A program made the translations under genes and the position numbers. Below, one piece after another: positions 37,157 through 45,679 of a DNA stretch of 64,000 bases (its first letter is position 1; each line of letters opens with the position of its first letter). This DNA comes from Hymenobacter telluris (lineage in GTDB: Bacteria; Bacteroidota; Bacteroidia; Cytophagales; Hymenobacteraceae): the NCBI RefSeq assembly GCF_017313265.1, contig NZ_JAFLQZ010000003.1, positions 248,001 to 312,000 on the forward strand, read 5' to 3'. The notes beneath the pieces were generated by a model. That model was not told where the DNA came from, did not search any database, and was given only the letters and a program-made list of their open reading frames with translations.

Positions 37157-37990
37157 ATGAATAATCTCCTTGATTTAACTATTGCTATTCCGGTCCGGAA
37201 CGAGGCTGCTAATCTACCGGGTTGCTTGGCAGCTATTGGCTCTGACTTGGCTAGCCGCGTCATTATTATTGATTCAGGTAGCACTGATGCTACCATAGCT
37301 ATTGCGCGGGAAGCCGGTATTGAAGTTGTTAACTTCATTTGGAATGGACATTTTCCTAAGAAACGAAATTGGTTTTTGCGTAACTATACACCATCCACTA
37401 AGTGGGTGTTGTTTTTAGATGCCGATGAATATCTGACCGATAGTTTCAAGCAGGAGTTGCGCACAGCTTTACAAGACAACTCTTCGAGCAATGTAGGCTA
37501 TTGGCTAAGCTATACGGTCTATTTTCTGGGCAAGCAGCTGAAAGGCGGGTATCCGTTGCGGAAACTCGCGCTTTTTCGGGTAGGCGCTGGTGAGTATGAG
37601 CGGATTGATGAGCAGCAGTGGAGCCAGTTAGACATGGAAGTGCATGAACATCCTATCCTAAACGGCGAGATTGGAGTTTTACACAGTAAAATTGACCATC
37701 AGGATTTTCGTGGAGTTTCTCACTACGTATCAAAGCATAATGAATACGCTGCTTGGGAAGCCGCACGTTTTTTAAAAACGAACACCACTAATTCTGATTT
37801 CACTTGGAAACAACGGCTCAAGTATAAATTGATGCAAACTATTTGGATCGGGCCACTATATTTTTTGGGCAGTTTTCTGGTATTAGGTGGTTTTCGAGAT
37901 GGTTCTAGAGGGCTATCATTTGCTATTTTAAAAATGTCTTACTTCACACAGATATATTGCAAAATCCGAGAAAGCAAAAGCGGCAGGTAG
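37157..37990 (+). CDS. GT2-family glycosyltransferase (WaaE/KdtX-like)
   Basis: A 277-residue GT-A enzyme of the WaaE-like subgroup. It shows LDLTIAIPVRNEAANLPGCL, IIDSGSTDATIAIA, the characteristic WNGHFPKKRNWFL and the DxD motif in WVLFLDADEYLTDSF. The C-terminal part is helical and hydrophobic (WIGPLYFLGSFLVLGGFRDG), which probably associates with the membrane. The next gene starts 3 bases after the stop. Sugar specificity is unknown. Confidence 0.92.
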   Translation: MNNLLDLTIAIPVRNEAANLPGCLAAIGSDLASRVIIIDSGSTDATIAIAREAGIEVVNFIWNGHFPKKRNWFLRNYTPSTKWVLFLDADEYLTDSFKQELRTALQDNSSSNVGYWLSYTVYFLGKQLKGGYPLRKLALFRVGAGEYERIDEQQWSQLDMEVHEHPILNGEIGVLHSKIDHQDFRGVSHYVSKHNEYAAWEAARFLKTNTTNSDFTWKQRLKYKLMQTIWIGPLYFLGSFLVLGGFRDGSRGLSFAILKMSYFTQIYCKIRESKSGR

Positions 37991-37993
37991 CAC

Positions 37994-39247
37994 ATGAAGA
38001 ATAAATTTCTACTGATAAGCTACAACTTTCACCCTGAGTTGACTGGCATTGGCAAATACAATGGTGAGATGATACATTGGCTTGCTGAAGCCGGTTATGA
38101 TTGCACAGTTGTTACAGCATATCCTTACTATCCTTATTGGAAAATCCAAGAGCCTTATTTCAAGAAAAGATTCGGGTACTCAACTGAGAATGAGCAATTT
38201 TTATCAGGTGGCCGCATCACCACTCACCGATGCCCCATGTATGTACCAGCCAAGCCTTCGGGGTTGAAACGCATACTTCTTGATTTCACTTTTCTACTAT
38301 CGTCTTTTTTTAAAATAGTTTCTCTACTACCAAATTATCGGTTCGATACGGTATTTGTAGTAGCTCCCTCTTTTCATTTCGGCTTATTAGGAATAATATA
38401 TAAAAAACTAAAAAAATCTAAATTCATCTATCATATCCAAGACCTGCAGATTGAAGCTGCGAGGGATTTAAACCTGATTAAATCGAAGAAAGCAGTAGAA
38501 TTTCTATTTACTATAGAAGATTATATTTTTTCTAAAGCTGACATAATTAGCAGCATATCCCCCGGCATGATAAGCCGAATAGAGCAAAAAGCTAGAAGAA
38601 CGGTACAATCACTCCCCAACTGGACGGACACGCAATTATTCTATCCTATTACAGACAAAGAAGACCTACGGAGAGAATTTGGGTTCAAAGAACACGAGAG
38701 AATTATTTTATATTCAGGAGCCATAGGCGAAAAGCAGGGCCTGGAATATATAATTCAGGCAGCACAGGAATTTAGGAACCAGCTTGCTGTCAAATTTATC
38801 ATTTGTGGCTCGGGACCTTACAAGAATATATTGCAGGCTATGGCCAAGAATTTGAGCCTGCAAAACATTGTGTTCTTACCACTACAGCCGTTCGATAAAT
38901 TCAATCAGTTTCTTAACCTGGCTGATATACATTTAGTAATACAGAAGGCAACTGCCAGTGATTTGGTAATGCCGTCTAAAGTAACCACTATCCTAGCAGT
39001 GGGAGGTTTGGCAGTTATTACTGCCAACGAAGGCTCTAGCCTGCATACTCTTGTGCAAGAGCACAACATGGGCATACTAGTACCCGCTGAGGACCAGCAA
39101 GCCCTGAATGATGGCATCAAGCAGGCGCTGAGTTTACAAAACAGCCATATTGCTGAAAACGCTCGTACTTATGCCGAGCGTAATCTTTCCATAGACAAGA
39201 TCATGCAGTCTTTTGTAAGCACGATGCAGGAAAGACAACCTGCATAA
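37994..39247 (+). CDS. WcaI-type GT4 glycosyltransferase, last gene of the polysaccharide locus
   Basis: A 417-residue GT-B enzyme of the WcaI (colanic acid) subgroup. It has FLLISYNFHPELTGIGKYNG at the N-terminus, followed by TVVTAYPYYPYWKI. SGAIGEKQGLEYIIQAAQEF opens the donor domain, and ADIHLVIQKATASDLVMPSK matches the WcaI-type equivalent of the E-x7-E region. It follows the GT2 gene with a 3-base gap. It is the last gene of the polysaccharide operon, and beyond it composition returns to the chromosomal value. Confidence 0.92.
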   Translation: MKNKFLLISYNFHPELTGIGKYNGEMIHWLAEAGYDCTVVTAYPYYPYWKIQEPYFKKRFGYSTENEQFLSGGRITTHRCPMYVPAKPSGLKRILLDFTFLLSSFFKIVSLLPNYRFDTVFVVAPSFHFGLLGIIYKKLKKSKFIYHIQDLQIEAARDLNLIKSKKAVEFLFTIEDYIFSKADIISSISPGMISRIEQKARRTVQSLPNWTDTQLFYPITDKEDLRREFGFKEHERIILYSGAIGEKQGLEYIIQAAQEFRNQLAVKFIICGSGPYKNILQAMAKNLSLQNIVFLPLQPFDKFNQFLNLADIHLVIQKATASDLVMPSKVTTILAVGGLAVITANEGSSLHTLVQEHNMGILVPAEDQQALNDGIKQALSLQNSHIAENARTYAERNLSIDKIMQSFVSTMQERQPA

Positions 39248-39576
39248 GTCTGTCCGTAGTGAAAAGTTGGGTCCATTCTGTTGAGGTTTTAGCACCACAG
39301 TTTTACACCAATACTGTTACTACACGCTAACATGAGCGTAACAGAACAATCAACCACTTGGCAAGCACACAAGTATAAGATGGTATAGGCACTGTACTTG
39401 ACTGCTATACGACCAGACTTCAGTACTTATGTGGTGAAGCAGTCAACTTCATGGTTTTTACAGAACTGGCAGCTGACCTTGCGTGTGTGGCGACTCACTA
39501 CTGCTACAAGTCAACTAGCTGCTGCGTTCAACCGTAAACCAGAGCTTATTTTTTCACTTACCCTGATCTGTCCTGC
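39248..39576. other. Right boundary of the polysaccharide locus; possible insertion-sequence relic
   Basis: This 329-base stretch has no intact gene. The ATG at 39331 opens a 19-codon frame (SVTEQSTTWQAHKYKMV) that ends early. The TEQSTTWQAH start loosely recalls accessory proteins of IS66-type elements. The first bases (TGTCCGTAGTGAAAAGTTGG) look like the end of a mobile element, but I found no matching inverted repeat on the other side. It is recorded as a possible relic only. Confidence 0.25.
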
Positions 39577-39972
39577 ATGTTCGACACCATTGATTATCCC
39601 GAACAAAACCTGCTGTCCCTTACCATCTCGGGTACCCTCGAAAAAGAACACTACGACGCCATAATTCCGCTACTGGAGCAGAAAATAGCTCGCTGGGGCC
39701 GCATCAACCTGTATCTGGACGTGCGCAGCTTCAATTATATCACGGCTACAGCCTTGTGGGAAGACATTAAGCTGGATGTCCGGCACTGGCGCGACTTCAA
39801 CCGCGTAGCTATTACCAGCGACGATGACAACTTACTTAAGGCGGCGGCGGCGTTGGCTACTCTGGTAAGCCCTGCCGAAGTACACCATTTCCCACTGGAG
39901 CAGAAAGAGCAAGCATTGCACTGGGCGGCCACGGGCACCACCGAAACCTCACATTCAACGGCTAGCTTGTAG
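39577..39972 (+). CDS. SpoIIAA-like (STAS-related) protein
   Basis: A small 131-residue cytoplasmic protein with the layout of the SpoIIAA-like family: a beta-strand start (LLSLTISGTLEKEHYDAIIP), a central RINLYLDVRSFNYITATALW helix-strand region, then HWRDFNRVAITSDDDNLLKA. Family members are related to STAS anti-sigma-antagonist folds, but most have no known partner. No sigma or anti-sigma gene is adjacent. A rho-independent terminator follows 28 bases after the stop, so it ends its own transcript. Confidence 0.75.
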   Translation: MFDTIDYPEQNLLSLTISGTLEKEHYDAIIPLLEQKIARWGRINLYLDVRSFNYITATALWEDIKLDVRHWRDFNRVAITSDDDNLLKAAAALATLVSPAEVHHFPLEQKEQALHWAATGTTETSHSTASL

Positions 39973-40000
39973 CCGATTCTCAAAAGTTACCACTGCAAGA

Positions 40001-40027
40001 AGCCTGCTTATTCAAGCGGGCTTTTTT
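40001..40027 (+). terminator. Rho-independent terminator after the SpoIIAA-like gene
   Basis: The 9-bp stem AGCCTGCTT/AAGCGGGCT (one G-T pair) has a 4-base loop and is followed by TTTTTT. Confidence 0.88.
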
Positions 40028-40084
40028 GTTGGGCACAAGTTACCCAGGCGTTCCTAGCAATACCCCTGGCAAGTATCTTTGGTT

Positions 40085-42496
40085 ATGAATCGGCGGACTG
40101 GTTTGCGGCTTTTCGGGGGGGCGCTTGTAGCAGTACTCCTGTTGCTAGCTGGGCTGGATTGGCTGTTTCCGGTACCAGCTGCGCCGCAGTACTCGCCGCT
40201 AGTGCTGGCCGCTGATGGGTCGGTGCTGCACGCTTACCTCAACCCCACCCAGAAGTGGCGGATGAAGACCGAGCTGCGCGAAATTACGCCGGTGCTGCGC
40301 AAGGCTATTATTGAGAAGGAAGACCGGTGGTTTTACTGGCATTTCGGGGTGAACCCACTGGCCTTGGTGCAGGCTGCCGGGCGCAATGTATTTGGCACGG
40401 GGCGTACTACAGGAGCCAGCACCATCACCATGCAGGTGGCGCGCCTGTTGGAACCCAAGGAGCGCACCTTTGGCAACAAGCTGCTGGAAATGGCCCGCGC
40501 CACGCAGCTGGAAATCCACTATAGTAAAGCGGAAATTCTGCAACTGTATCTGAACCTGGTGCCTTACGGCGGCAACGTGGAAGGCGTGAAGTCGGCGGCG
40601 CTGCTCTACTTCCAGCAGCCCCCCGACTACCTTTCCCTGGCTCAAACCGTGACGCTGGCCATTATTCCGAACCGCCCGCGTGGCCTGGTATTGGGCAAGA
40701 ACAATGCGGCGGTGCTGCAAGAGCGCAACCGGTGGCTGCGGCGGTTTCAGGAGGCGGGCTTGTTTGCCCGGCAGGACGTGGCCGACGCCTTGCTGGAACC
40801 GCTGGAGGTGCAGCGCCACGCCGCGCCCACGCTGGCTCCGCACCTCTCGCGCCGGCTGGTACAGCAGTTTCCGGGGCGGGCCATCATCCAGAGCAGCCTC
40901 CAGCGCAACAAACAGACCAAGGCCGAAGACCTGACCCGCAACTACGTACGCCGCTTGCACGAGCTGGGCATTACGCAGGCTGCCGTGCTGGTGGTGAACA
41001 ACCGCACCCGGCAGGTGGAAGCCTACGTGGGTTCGGCCGACTTCCACGACTTCGGCAGCCAGGGCCAGAACGACGGCGTAACCGCGGTTCGTTCGCCGGG
41101 CAGCACGCTCAAGCCGTTTCTGTATGCGCTGGCTATGGACCGGGGCCTGGTTACGCCCAAGCTGGTGCTACCCGACGTGCCCACCAATTTCCAGGGCTAC
41201 CGCCCCGAAAATTTCGACAAGCACTGCAACGGGGAAGTGACCCTGGAGCGCGCCTTGGCGTATTCGCTCAATATTCCGGCCGTGCGTGTGCTCAACGAAT
41301 TGGGCGTCGCCAACTTCACCGATAAGCTGCGGCAGGCTGGCTTTCAGAGCGTCAGCCGCAACCGGGGCCACCTGGGGTTGAGCAGTATTCTGGGCGGCTG
41401 CGGGGCTAGCCTGGAGGAATTGACCAACCTGTACGTGACGCTGGCCAATGGCGGGCATTATGGGAAGTTGCGGCTAATGAGGACCTCACGCCGTACCTCA
41501 CCCCCTAACCCCCTCTCCAAAAGAGAGGGGGAACTTGACTTAAATTCTAGCTCTAAAAAGCTAAAAGCTAGTGCCCCCTCTCTTTTGGAGAGGGGGTTAG
41601 GGGGTGAGGTCCTGCTCGTCTCTCCCGCTGCGGCCTTTCTTACCACCGACATCTTAGCCCAGCTCACGCGGCCCGATTTGCCGTTGGGTGCGGCCAGCAG
41701 CATGCGGCTACCAAAAATTGCCTGGAAAACCGGCACCAGCTACGGCCGCCGTGATGCGTGGAGCATCGGCTACAACAAGCAGTACACGGTGGGCGTGTGG
41801 ATTGGCAATTTCAGCGGGCACGGGAGCCCGGCCCTCACCGGTGCCGACGTAGCCACGCCGTTGCTGTTCAACATCTTCAACGACCTGGCCTACAACTCGC
41901 CCAACGACTGGTTTGTACCGCCCGCCGCTCTGGATTTCCGGTTGGTATGCGCTGAAACCGGCTTGGTACCGAACGAAACCTGCCCGAACCAAATAATCGA
42001 CTATTTCCTGCCGGGCGTATCGGAGGGGCGGCGCTGCCAACACCAGCGGGAGGTGCTGCTGGCCGAGGATGGCAGCTTTGTGTATTGCCGGGCTTGTGCG
42101 CCGGCAGCGGGTTTTCGGCGGGCGCTGTACCCGAATCTGTTGCCGGAAGTGGCAGCATACAAGGAAGCGCAGGGCATTCCATACCAGCGGCTGCCACCCC
42201 ACAACCCGCAATGCCAGCTGGTGCGCGGCGGCCGGGAGTCGGCCCCTACCATCACCTCCCCCACCGCCAATACCGAGTACGTACTCAACCGCCACGAGCA
42301 GCAACAGTTACTCCTCAGCTGCACCACCGACAACGAGGTACGGCAGGTGTATTGGTACGTCAACGACAAGTTTCTGCGGGCGGCGGCGGCTACCGAGCGG
42401 GTGTTTTTCAAGCCGCCGCCCGGCCCACTAAAAATCTCGTGCGCCGACGACCACGGCCGCAATACCGATGTGTTGGTAACGGTGAACGAGCTGTAA
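40085..42496 (+). CDS. pbpC: Penicillin-binding protein 1C with an in-frame palindromic insert
   Basis: This is a bifunctional peptidoglycan synthase of the PBP1C type (glycosyltransferase plus transpeptidase). The ATG at 40085 (MNRRTGLRLFGG) precedes a membrane anchor; an ATG two codons upstream is also possible, and residues here are numbered from that one. The GT51 domain has EKEDRWFYWHFG (catalytic Glu81) and TTGASTITMQVARLL. The transpeptidase has SPGSTLKPF (Ser342, Lys345), SLN in YSLNIPAVRVL and KTGTS (Lys550). The C-terminal PBP1C domain follows (LDFRLVCAETGLVPNETCPN). Codons 473-511 are encoded by a perfect palindrome inserted in frame between the SxN and KTG motifs, adding about 39 residues. 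All catalytic motifs remain, so the protein is probably active. Confidence 0.95.
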   Translation: MNRRTGLRLFGGALVAVLLLLAGLDWLFPVPAAPQYSPLVLAADGSVLHAYLNPTQKWRMKTELREITPVLRKAIIEKEDRWFYWHFGVNPLALVQAAGRNVFGTGRTTGASTITMQVARLLEPKERTFGNKLLEMARATQLEIHYSKAEILQLYLNLVPYGGNVEGVKSAALLYFQQPPDYLSLAQTVTLAIIPNRPRGLVLGKNNAAVLQERNRWLRRFQEAGLFARQDVADALLEPLEVQRHAAPTLAPHLSRRLVQQFPGRAIIQSSLQRNKQTKAEDLTRNYVRRLHELGITQAAVLVVNNRTRQVEAYVGSADFHDFGSQGQNDGVTAVRSPGSTLKPFLYALAMDRGLVTPKLVLPDVPTNFQGYRPENFDKHCNGEVTLERALAYSLNIPAVRVLNELGVANFTDKLRQAGFQSVSRNRGHLGLSSILGGCGASLEELTNLYVTLANGGHYGKLRLMRTSRRTSPPNPLSKREGELDLNSSSKKLKASAPSLLERGLGGEVLLVSPAAAFLTTDILAQLTRPDLPLGAASSMRLPKIAWKTGTSYGRRDAWSIGYNKQYTVGVWIGNFSGHGSPALTGADVATPLLFNIFNDLAYNSPNDWFVPPAALDFRLVCAETGLVPNETCPNQIIDYFLPGVSEGRRCQHQREVLLAEDGSFVYCRACAPAAGFRRALYPNLLPEVAAYKEAQGIPYQRLPPHNPQCQLVRGGRESAPTITSPTANTEYVLNRHEQQQLLLSCTTDNEVRQVYWYVNDKFLRAAAATERVFFKPPPGPLKISCADDHGRNTDVLVTVNEL
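41495..41610. repeat. Palindromic repeat inserted in frame within pbpC
   Basis: The arms 41495-41531 and 41574-41610 are perfect 37-bp inverted repeats around a 42-base AT-rich centre, which itself holds a smaller CTAGCT/AGCTAG inverted pair. ACCTCAC also occurs just to the left at 41483-41489, which could be a target-site trace. The element belongs to the CCTCACCCCC/CCCCCTCTCC family seen at 2801-2902. Translated in the pbpC frame it gives a Ser/Pro/Lys-rich stretch (TSPPNPLSKREG, then SLLERGLGGE) with no stop codon. Confidence 0.97.
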
Positions 42497-42760
42497 ACAT
42501 AGCCTTGGCTATCAGCTTTTTCGGCTGACTGCATAACCTTTTACAGTTATTGCGGTTTACCCACCTTGTATCCCAGTTATCGGTATTTTTTGGTGCTTGA
42601 TTCGCTGTTTCGAACAGAAAAGCAGTCCTAGAAATACTGGTTTTTGTGCAGCCCTGCCAAAAGGGTAGTGTCTGTGCCGGGAAAGCCGCTCTGTCTGCTA
42701 TTGGGTCACCCAGCCCTAAACAATCCAGTTACGTACCACAGTAGCTGTATTCCATTTCGT

Positions 42761-44122
42761 ATGAAAAAAACTACTCAGACGCTCCGGCTTCTGCTGGGCC
42801 TGCTTTGGTTGGGCCCTCTATGGGCGCAAGCTCAAACCTCCTCTACCCTTCCGCCGGCCAATGGCACCGAATTCACCCTGGCGCAGTGTTTGAACACGGC
42901 CCTAGTTAACCAGCCGCTGGTCCGGCAAGCGCGCATCGACCAGGAAATCACCAAGGCTTCCAACCAGATTGCGCTGTCGGCGTGGCTGCCACAAGTGGGC
43001 TTCACGGGTACGGCCCAGCATTATTTGCAGCTGCCATTCACCATCTTTCCTGATCCTACCACCGGCCAACTGTCGCCGCGCCAGATTGGGGTGCGCAACG
43101 TAACTACGCTGGGGCTGAGCGGTACGCAGGTGATTTACAACAACGACGTAAACCTGGCCGCCCGCAGCAAGCGGTTCAACCTCCGCGCCGCCGAGCAGAA
43201 CACGGTGAACGTGAAGATTGCCACCGTATCGGACGTGAGCAAGGCGTTTTACGACGTGCTGCTGGCCCAGCGCCAGCTCGACGTGTTCAGCCAGGACATT
43301 GCCCGCTTGCAGCGCAACTACCGTGACGCCCGCCTGCGCTACGAAACCGGCATTGCCGACAAAACCGAGTACCTCCAGGCCGAAGTATCGCTCAACAATT
43401 CCTTGGCCGGCAAGAAACAGGCGCAGGAGGCCGTGAAAGCGCGAATAGCGTATCTGAAGCAGCTGATGGGCCTGCCGCCCGAGCGGGCCCTGGCGCTGCA
43501 ATACGATACGCTGAAGCTGGAACAGGATGCCATTGTGGATACCACGGTGGCGCTCAACATCAGCAACCGCATCGAAATTCAGCAGCTGCAAACCGAAAAG
43601 GCCTTGCAGGATATCAACGTCGATTACTACCGCTTCGGCTTCCTGCCGTCGGTATCGGCGTTTGCCAACTACAACTCGGTGTTTCAGAACAACGAGGTGC
43701 GCGAGCAGTACCAAACGCGTTTCCCCAACTCTTACACCGGCATTCAGCTGGGGCTGCCCATTTTCACGGGCTTCCGGCGCACCCAGAACATCCGGCGGGC
43801 GCGCCTGCAAAACACTCGCCTCGACGAGGACATCAGCAACACCCGCAACCAGATCAATACCGAGTACGAAACGGCGCTGGCTACCTATAAAGGCTACTAC
43901 ACCGAATACCTGCTGGGCAAGCGCAACCTGGAAGCCTCCAAGGAAGTGTACGACGTTATCAACCTGCAATACCGGGAAGGTATCCGGGCGTACATCGACC
44001 TGATTGTGGCCCAAACCACCCTGCGCACCTCGCAGCTCAACTACTACACGGCCCTGTTTCAGGTGCTGGGCAGCAAAGTAGATTTGCTACGCGCCATTGG
44101 CCAGCTCCCAACCGAGTACTAA
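42761..44122 (+). CDS. TolC-family outer-membrane efflux protein
   Basis: This 453-residue outer-membrane channel is the exit duct of a tripartite efflux system. The ATG at 42761 starts a clean signal peptide (MKKTTQTLRLLLGLLWLGPL, cleavage near AQA); the 39-codon extension upstream lacks any feature. Long amphipathic helices with the internal TolC repeat are visible: FTLAQCLNTALVNQPLVRQA, YRDARLRYETGIADKTEYLQ and, in the second half, DVINLQYREGIRAYIDLIVA. It is followed by adaptor and pump genes in the same direction at about 200-base spacing, with repeats in both gaps. Confidence 0.93.
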   Translation: MKKTTQTLRLLLGLLWLGPLWAQAQTSSTLPPANGTEFTLAQCLNTALVNQPLVRQARIDQEITKASNQIALSAWLPQVGFTGTAQHYLQLPFTIFPDPTTGQLSPRQIGVRNVTTLGLSGTQVIYNNDVNLAARSKRFNLRAAEQNTVNVKIATVSDVSKAFYDVLLAQRQLDVFSQDIARLQRNYRDARLRYETGIADKTEYLQAEVSLNNSLAGKKQAQEAVKARIAYLKQLMGLPPERALALQYDTLKLEQDAIVDTTVALNISNRIEIQQLQTEKALQDINVDYYRFGFLPSVSAFANYNSVFQNNEVREQYQTRFPNSYTGIQLGLPIFTGFRRTQNIRRARLQNTRLDEDISNTRNQINTEYETALATYKGYYTEYLLGKRNLEASKEVYDVINLQYREGIRAYIDLIVAQTTLRTSQLNYYTALFQVLGSKVDLLRAIGQLPTEY

Positions 44123-44245
44123 GTAGTGAGTATTAAGTAATGAGTAGGTGGTAATCATCTTACTGATTAGCGGGAATAAAACACCAGACCTGCCCTCGAA
44201 CACCATCTACTCCACACTCACTACCCAATACCAACTACTCACTAC
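44123..44245. repeat. Imperfect inverted repeat, TAGTGAGTA type
   Basis: GTAGTGAGTATTAAGTAATG at 44123 onward is answered by an imperfect inverted copy at about 44202-44245. It fills most of the gap between the TolC-family and adaptor genes. A related TAGGTAGTTGG palindrome lies at 52884-52984. Confidence 0.7.
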
Positions 44246-44327
44246 CAACAAGTAATCACCACCTCAGTGCGCGCGCGGCCCCGGTCCCGCTGCTGCCTGA
44301 CGGCCTAAAGCTTTAGCGCCACCCCTT

Positions 44328-45479
44328 ATGAACAAGCAATACCTGGCCCTGGCCTGCACCGTTGGCCTGCTGACCTTCGCGGCCTGCGGCAAGAAAGAAG
44401 ACGAAAAAGCGGCTGGTCCGCCGCCCGCCACCCCCGTTACGCTGGTTGACGCCCGCACCACCGACGCGGTGTACTACGATGAATATCCAGCCACGGTGGT
44501 GGCCCTCAACAACGTGGAACTGCGCAGCCAGGTCGCCGGTTTCATCACCCAGATTTATTTCAAGGAAGGCGAAGTGGTGCAGAAAGGCAAGCCGCTGTAC
44601 GAAATCGACCGGCGCAAGTACCAGGCGGCGTATCAGCAGGCCTTGGCCGGCTTGCGCAGTGCCAGAGCTACCGTGCAAAACAACCAGGTGAACCTGGACC
44701 GCTACCAGCGGTTGGCCCAGCAGGACGCCATTGCCCGGCAAGTGGTAGATAATGCCGCTACCACGTACGCCACCTCCCAGGCGCAGGTAGCCGAAGCCCA
44801 GGCCGCCGTAGCTTTGGCCCGCACCGACCTCGACTATTCGGTAATTAATGCCCCATTTACGGGCCGCATTGGTATTTCGCAGGTGCGCCTGGGTTCCCAG
44901 GTGAGCCCCGGCACCACGCTGCTCAACACCATCAGCGCCGAAAACCCCATGGGCGTTGACTTCGTGGTGACGGAGTCGGACCTGGGCCGCTTCCAGAGCT
45001 TGCAGAACCAGAGCGGCCGCAACGATTCCACGTTCCGGCTGGTGCTGCCCGATGGCACGGCGTACAAGCAGCCCGGCAAGATTCTGGCCATCGACCGGGC
45101 TGTGGCCCAGGGTACGGGTACCGTCCAGATTCGGGTGCAGTTCAGCAACCCCCAGCGCGAGTTGAAGGATGGGATGAGCGCCGTGCTCAACGTGCTCAAC
45201 CGGCAGTCGGGCCGCCGCATTGTGGTGCCCTACAAGGCTATTGTGGAGCAGATGGGTGAGAACTTCGTGTTTGTGGCCGGCGACAGCAGCAAAGCCTACC
45301 AGCGCAAAGTGCAGCTCGGCCCCCGCCTCCGCGACCAGATTGTGATAATCAAAGGCCTGAAAGACGGCGACAAAGTGGTGACGGAAGGCGTGCAGAAACT
45401 GCGCGACGGTGGCCAGATTCAGACGGGTACGCCCGCTCAGGCGCAAGCAGGCGCCCCAGCCGCTGGCGCCGCCAAGTAA
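44328..45479 (+). CDS. RND efflux periplasmic adaptor (membrane-fusion protein) lipoprotein
   Basis: A 383-residue lipoprotein (MNKQYLALACTVGLLTFAAC, lipobox FAAC, Cys20) that bridges the RND pump and the TolC-type channel. It shows the lipoyl-type half-motifs (VELRSQVAGFITQIYFKEGE and APFTGRIGISQVRLGSQVSP), a helical hairpin of about 60 residues between them, the beta-barrel domain, and the membrane-proximal domain with IVVPYKAIVEQMGENFVFVA. It ends in an Ala/Gly/Gln-rich tail. It pairs with the pump gene at 45680. Confidence 0.95.
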   Translation: MNKQYLALACTVGLLTFAACGKKEDEKAAGPPPATPVTLVDARTTDAVYYDEYPATVVALNNVELRSQVAGFITQIYFKEGEVVQKGKPLYEIDRRKYQAAYQQALAGLRSARATVQNNQVNLDRYQRLAQQDAIARQVVDNAATTYATSQAQVAEAQAAVALARTDLDYSVINAPFTGRIGISQVRLGSQVSPGTTLLNTISAENPMGVDFVVTESDLGRFQSLQNQSGRNDSTFRLVLPDGTAYKQPGKILAIDRAVAQGTGTVQIRVQFSNPQRELKDGMSAVLNVLNRQSGRRIVVPYKAIVEQMGENFVFVAGDSSKAYQRKVQLGPRLRDQIVIIKGLKDGDKVVTEGVQKLRDGGQIQTGTPAQAQAGAPAAGAAK

Positions 45480-45510
45480 CTCAACCACTAGTACCAGAAC
45501 ATCATGCTTG

Positions 45511-45638
45511 ATCTGGCGTCCGCTTGCCGAAGCATCTCGCCTGCTGATGTTGCTGTAGCAAAAGAGTTTACCATACCAGCGAGATGCTTCGACTACGGCT
45601 GCGCACACTGGCTTGATGCGCCACATGCTCAGCATGAC
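45511..45638. repeat. Diverged GTCATGCTGAGC-family palindrome in the efflux operon
   Basis: The core arms at 45529-45541 and 45579-45591 (CGAAGCATCTCGC and its complement, one base differing) are surrounded by decayed family sequence, ending in GCTCAGCATGACG at 45627-45639. It lies between the adaptor and pump genes, where it could modulate read-through. Confidence 0.75.
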
Positions 45639-45679
45639 GTTCTTCTAAGCACTAGGCACCACGCACTAAGCACTACAAC

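Noticed and set aside
39398..39664. 88-codon frame before the SpoIIAA-like gene
   Set aside because: It overlaps the well-supported SpoIIAA-like gene in another frame and has no family features.
44313..45635. Long open frame (440 codons) antisense to the efflux adaptor
   Set aside because: It is antisense to a gene with clear family motifs, has His/Val/Gly-rich composition from GC-rich third positions, and shows no domain of its own. Similar long antisense frames (for example at 47648-48883 and 42902-44014) are rejected for the same reason.
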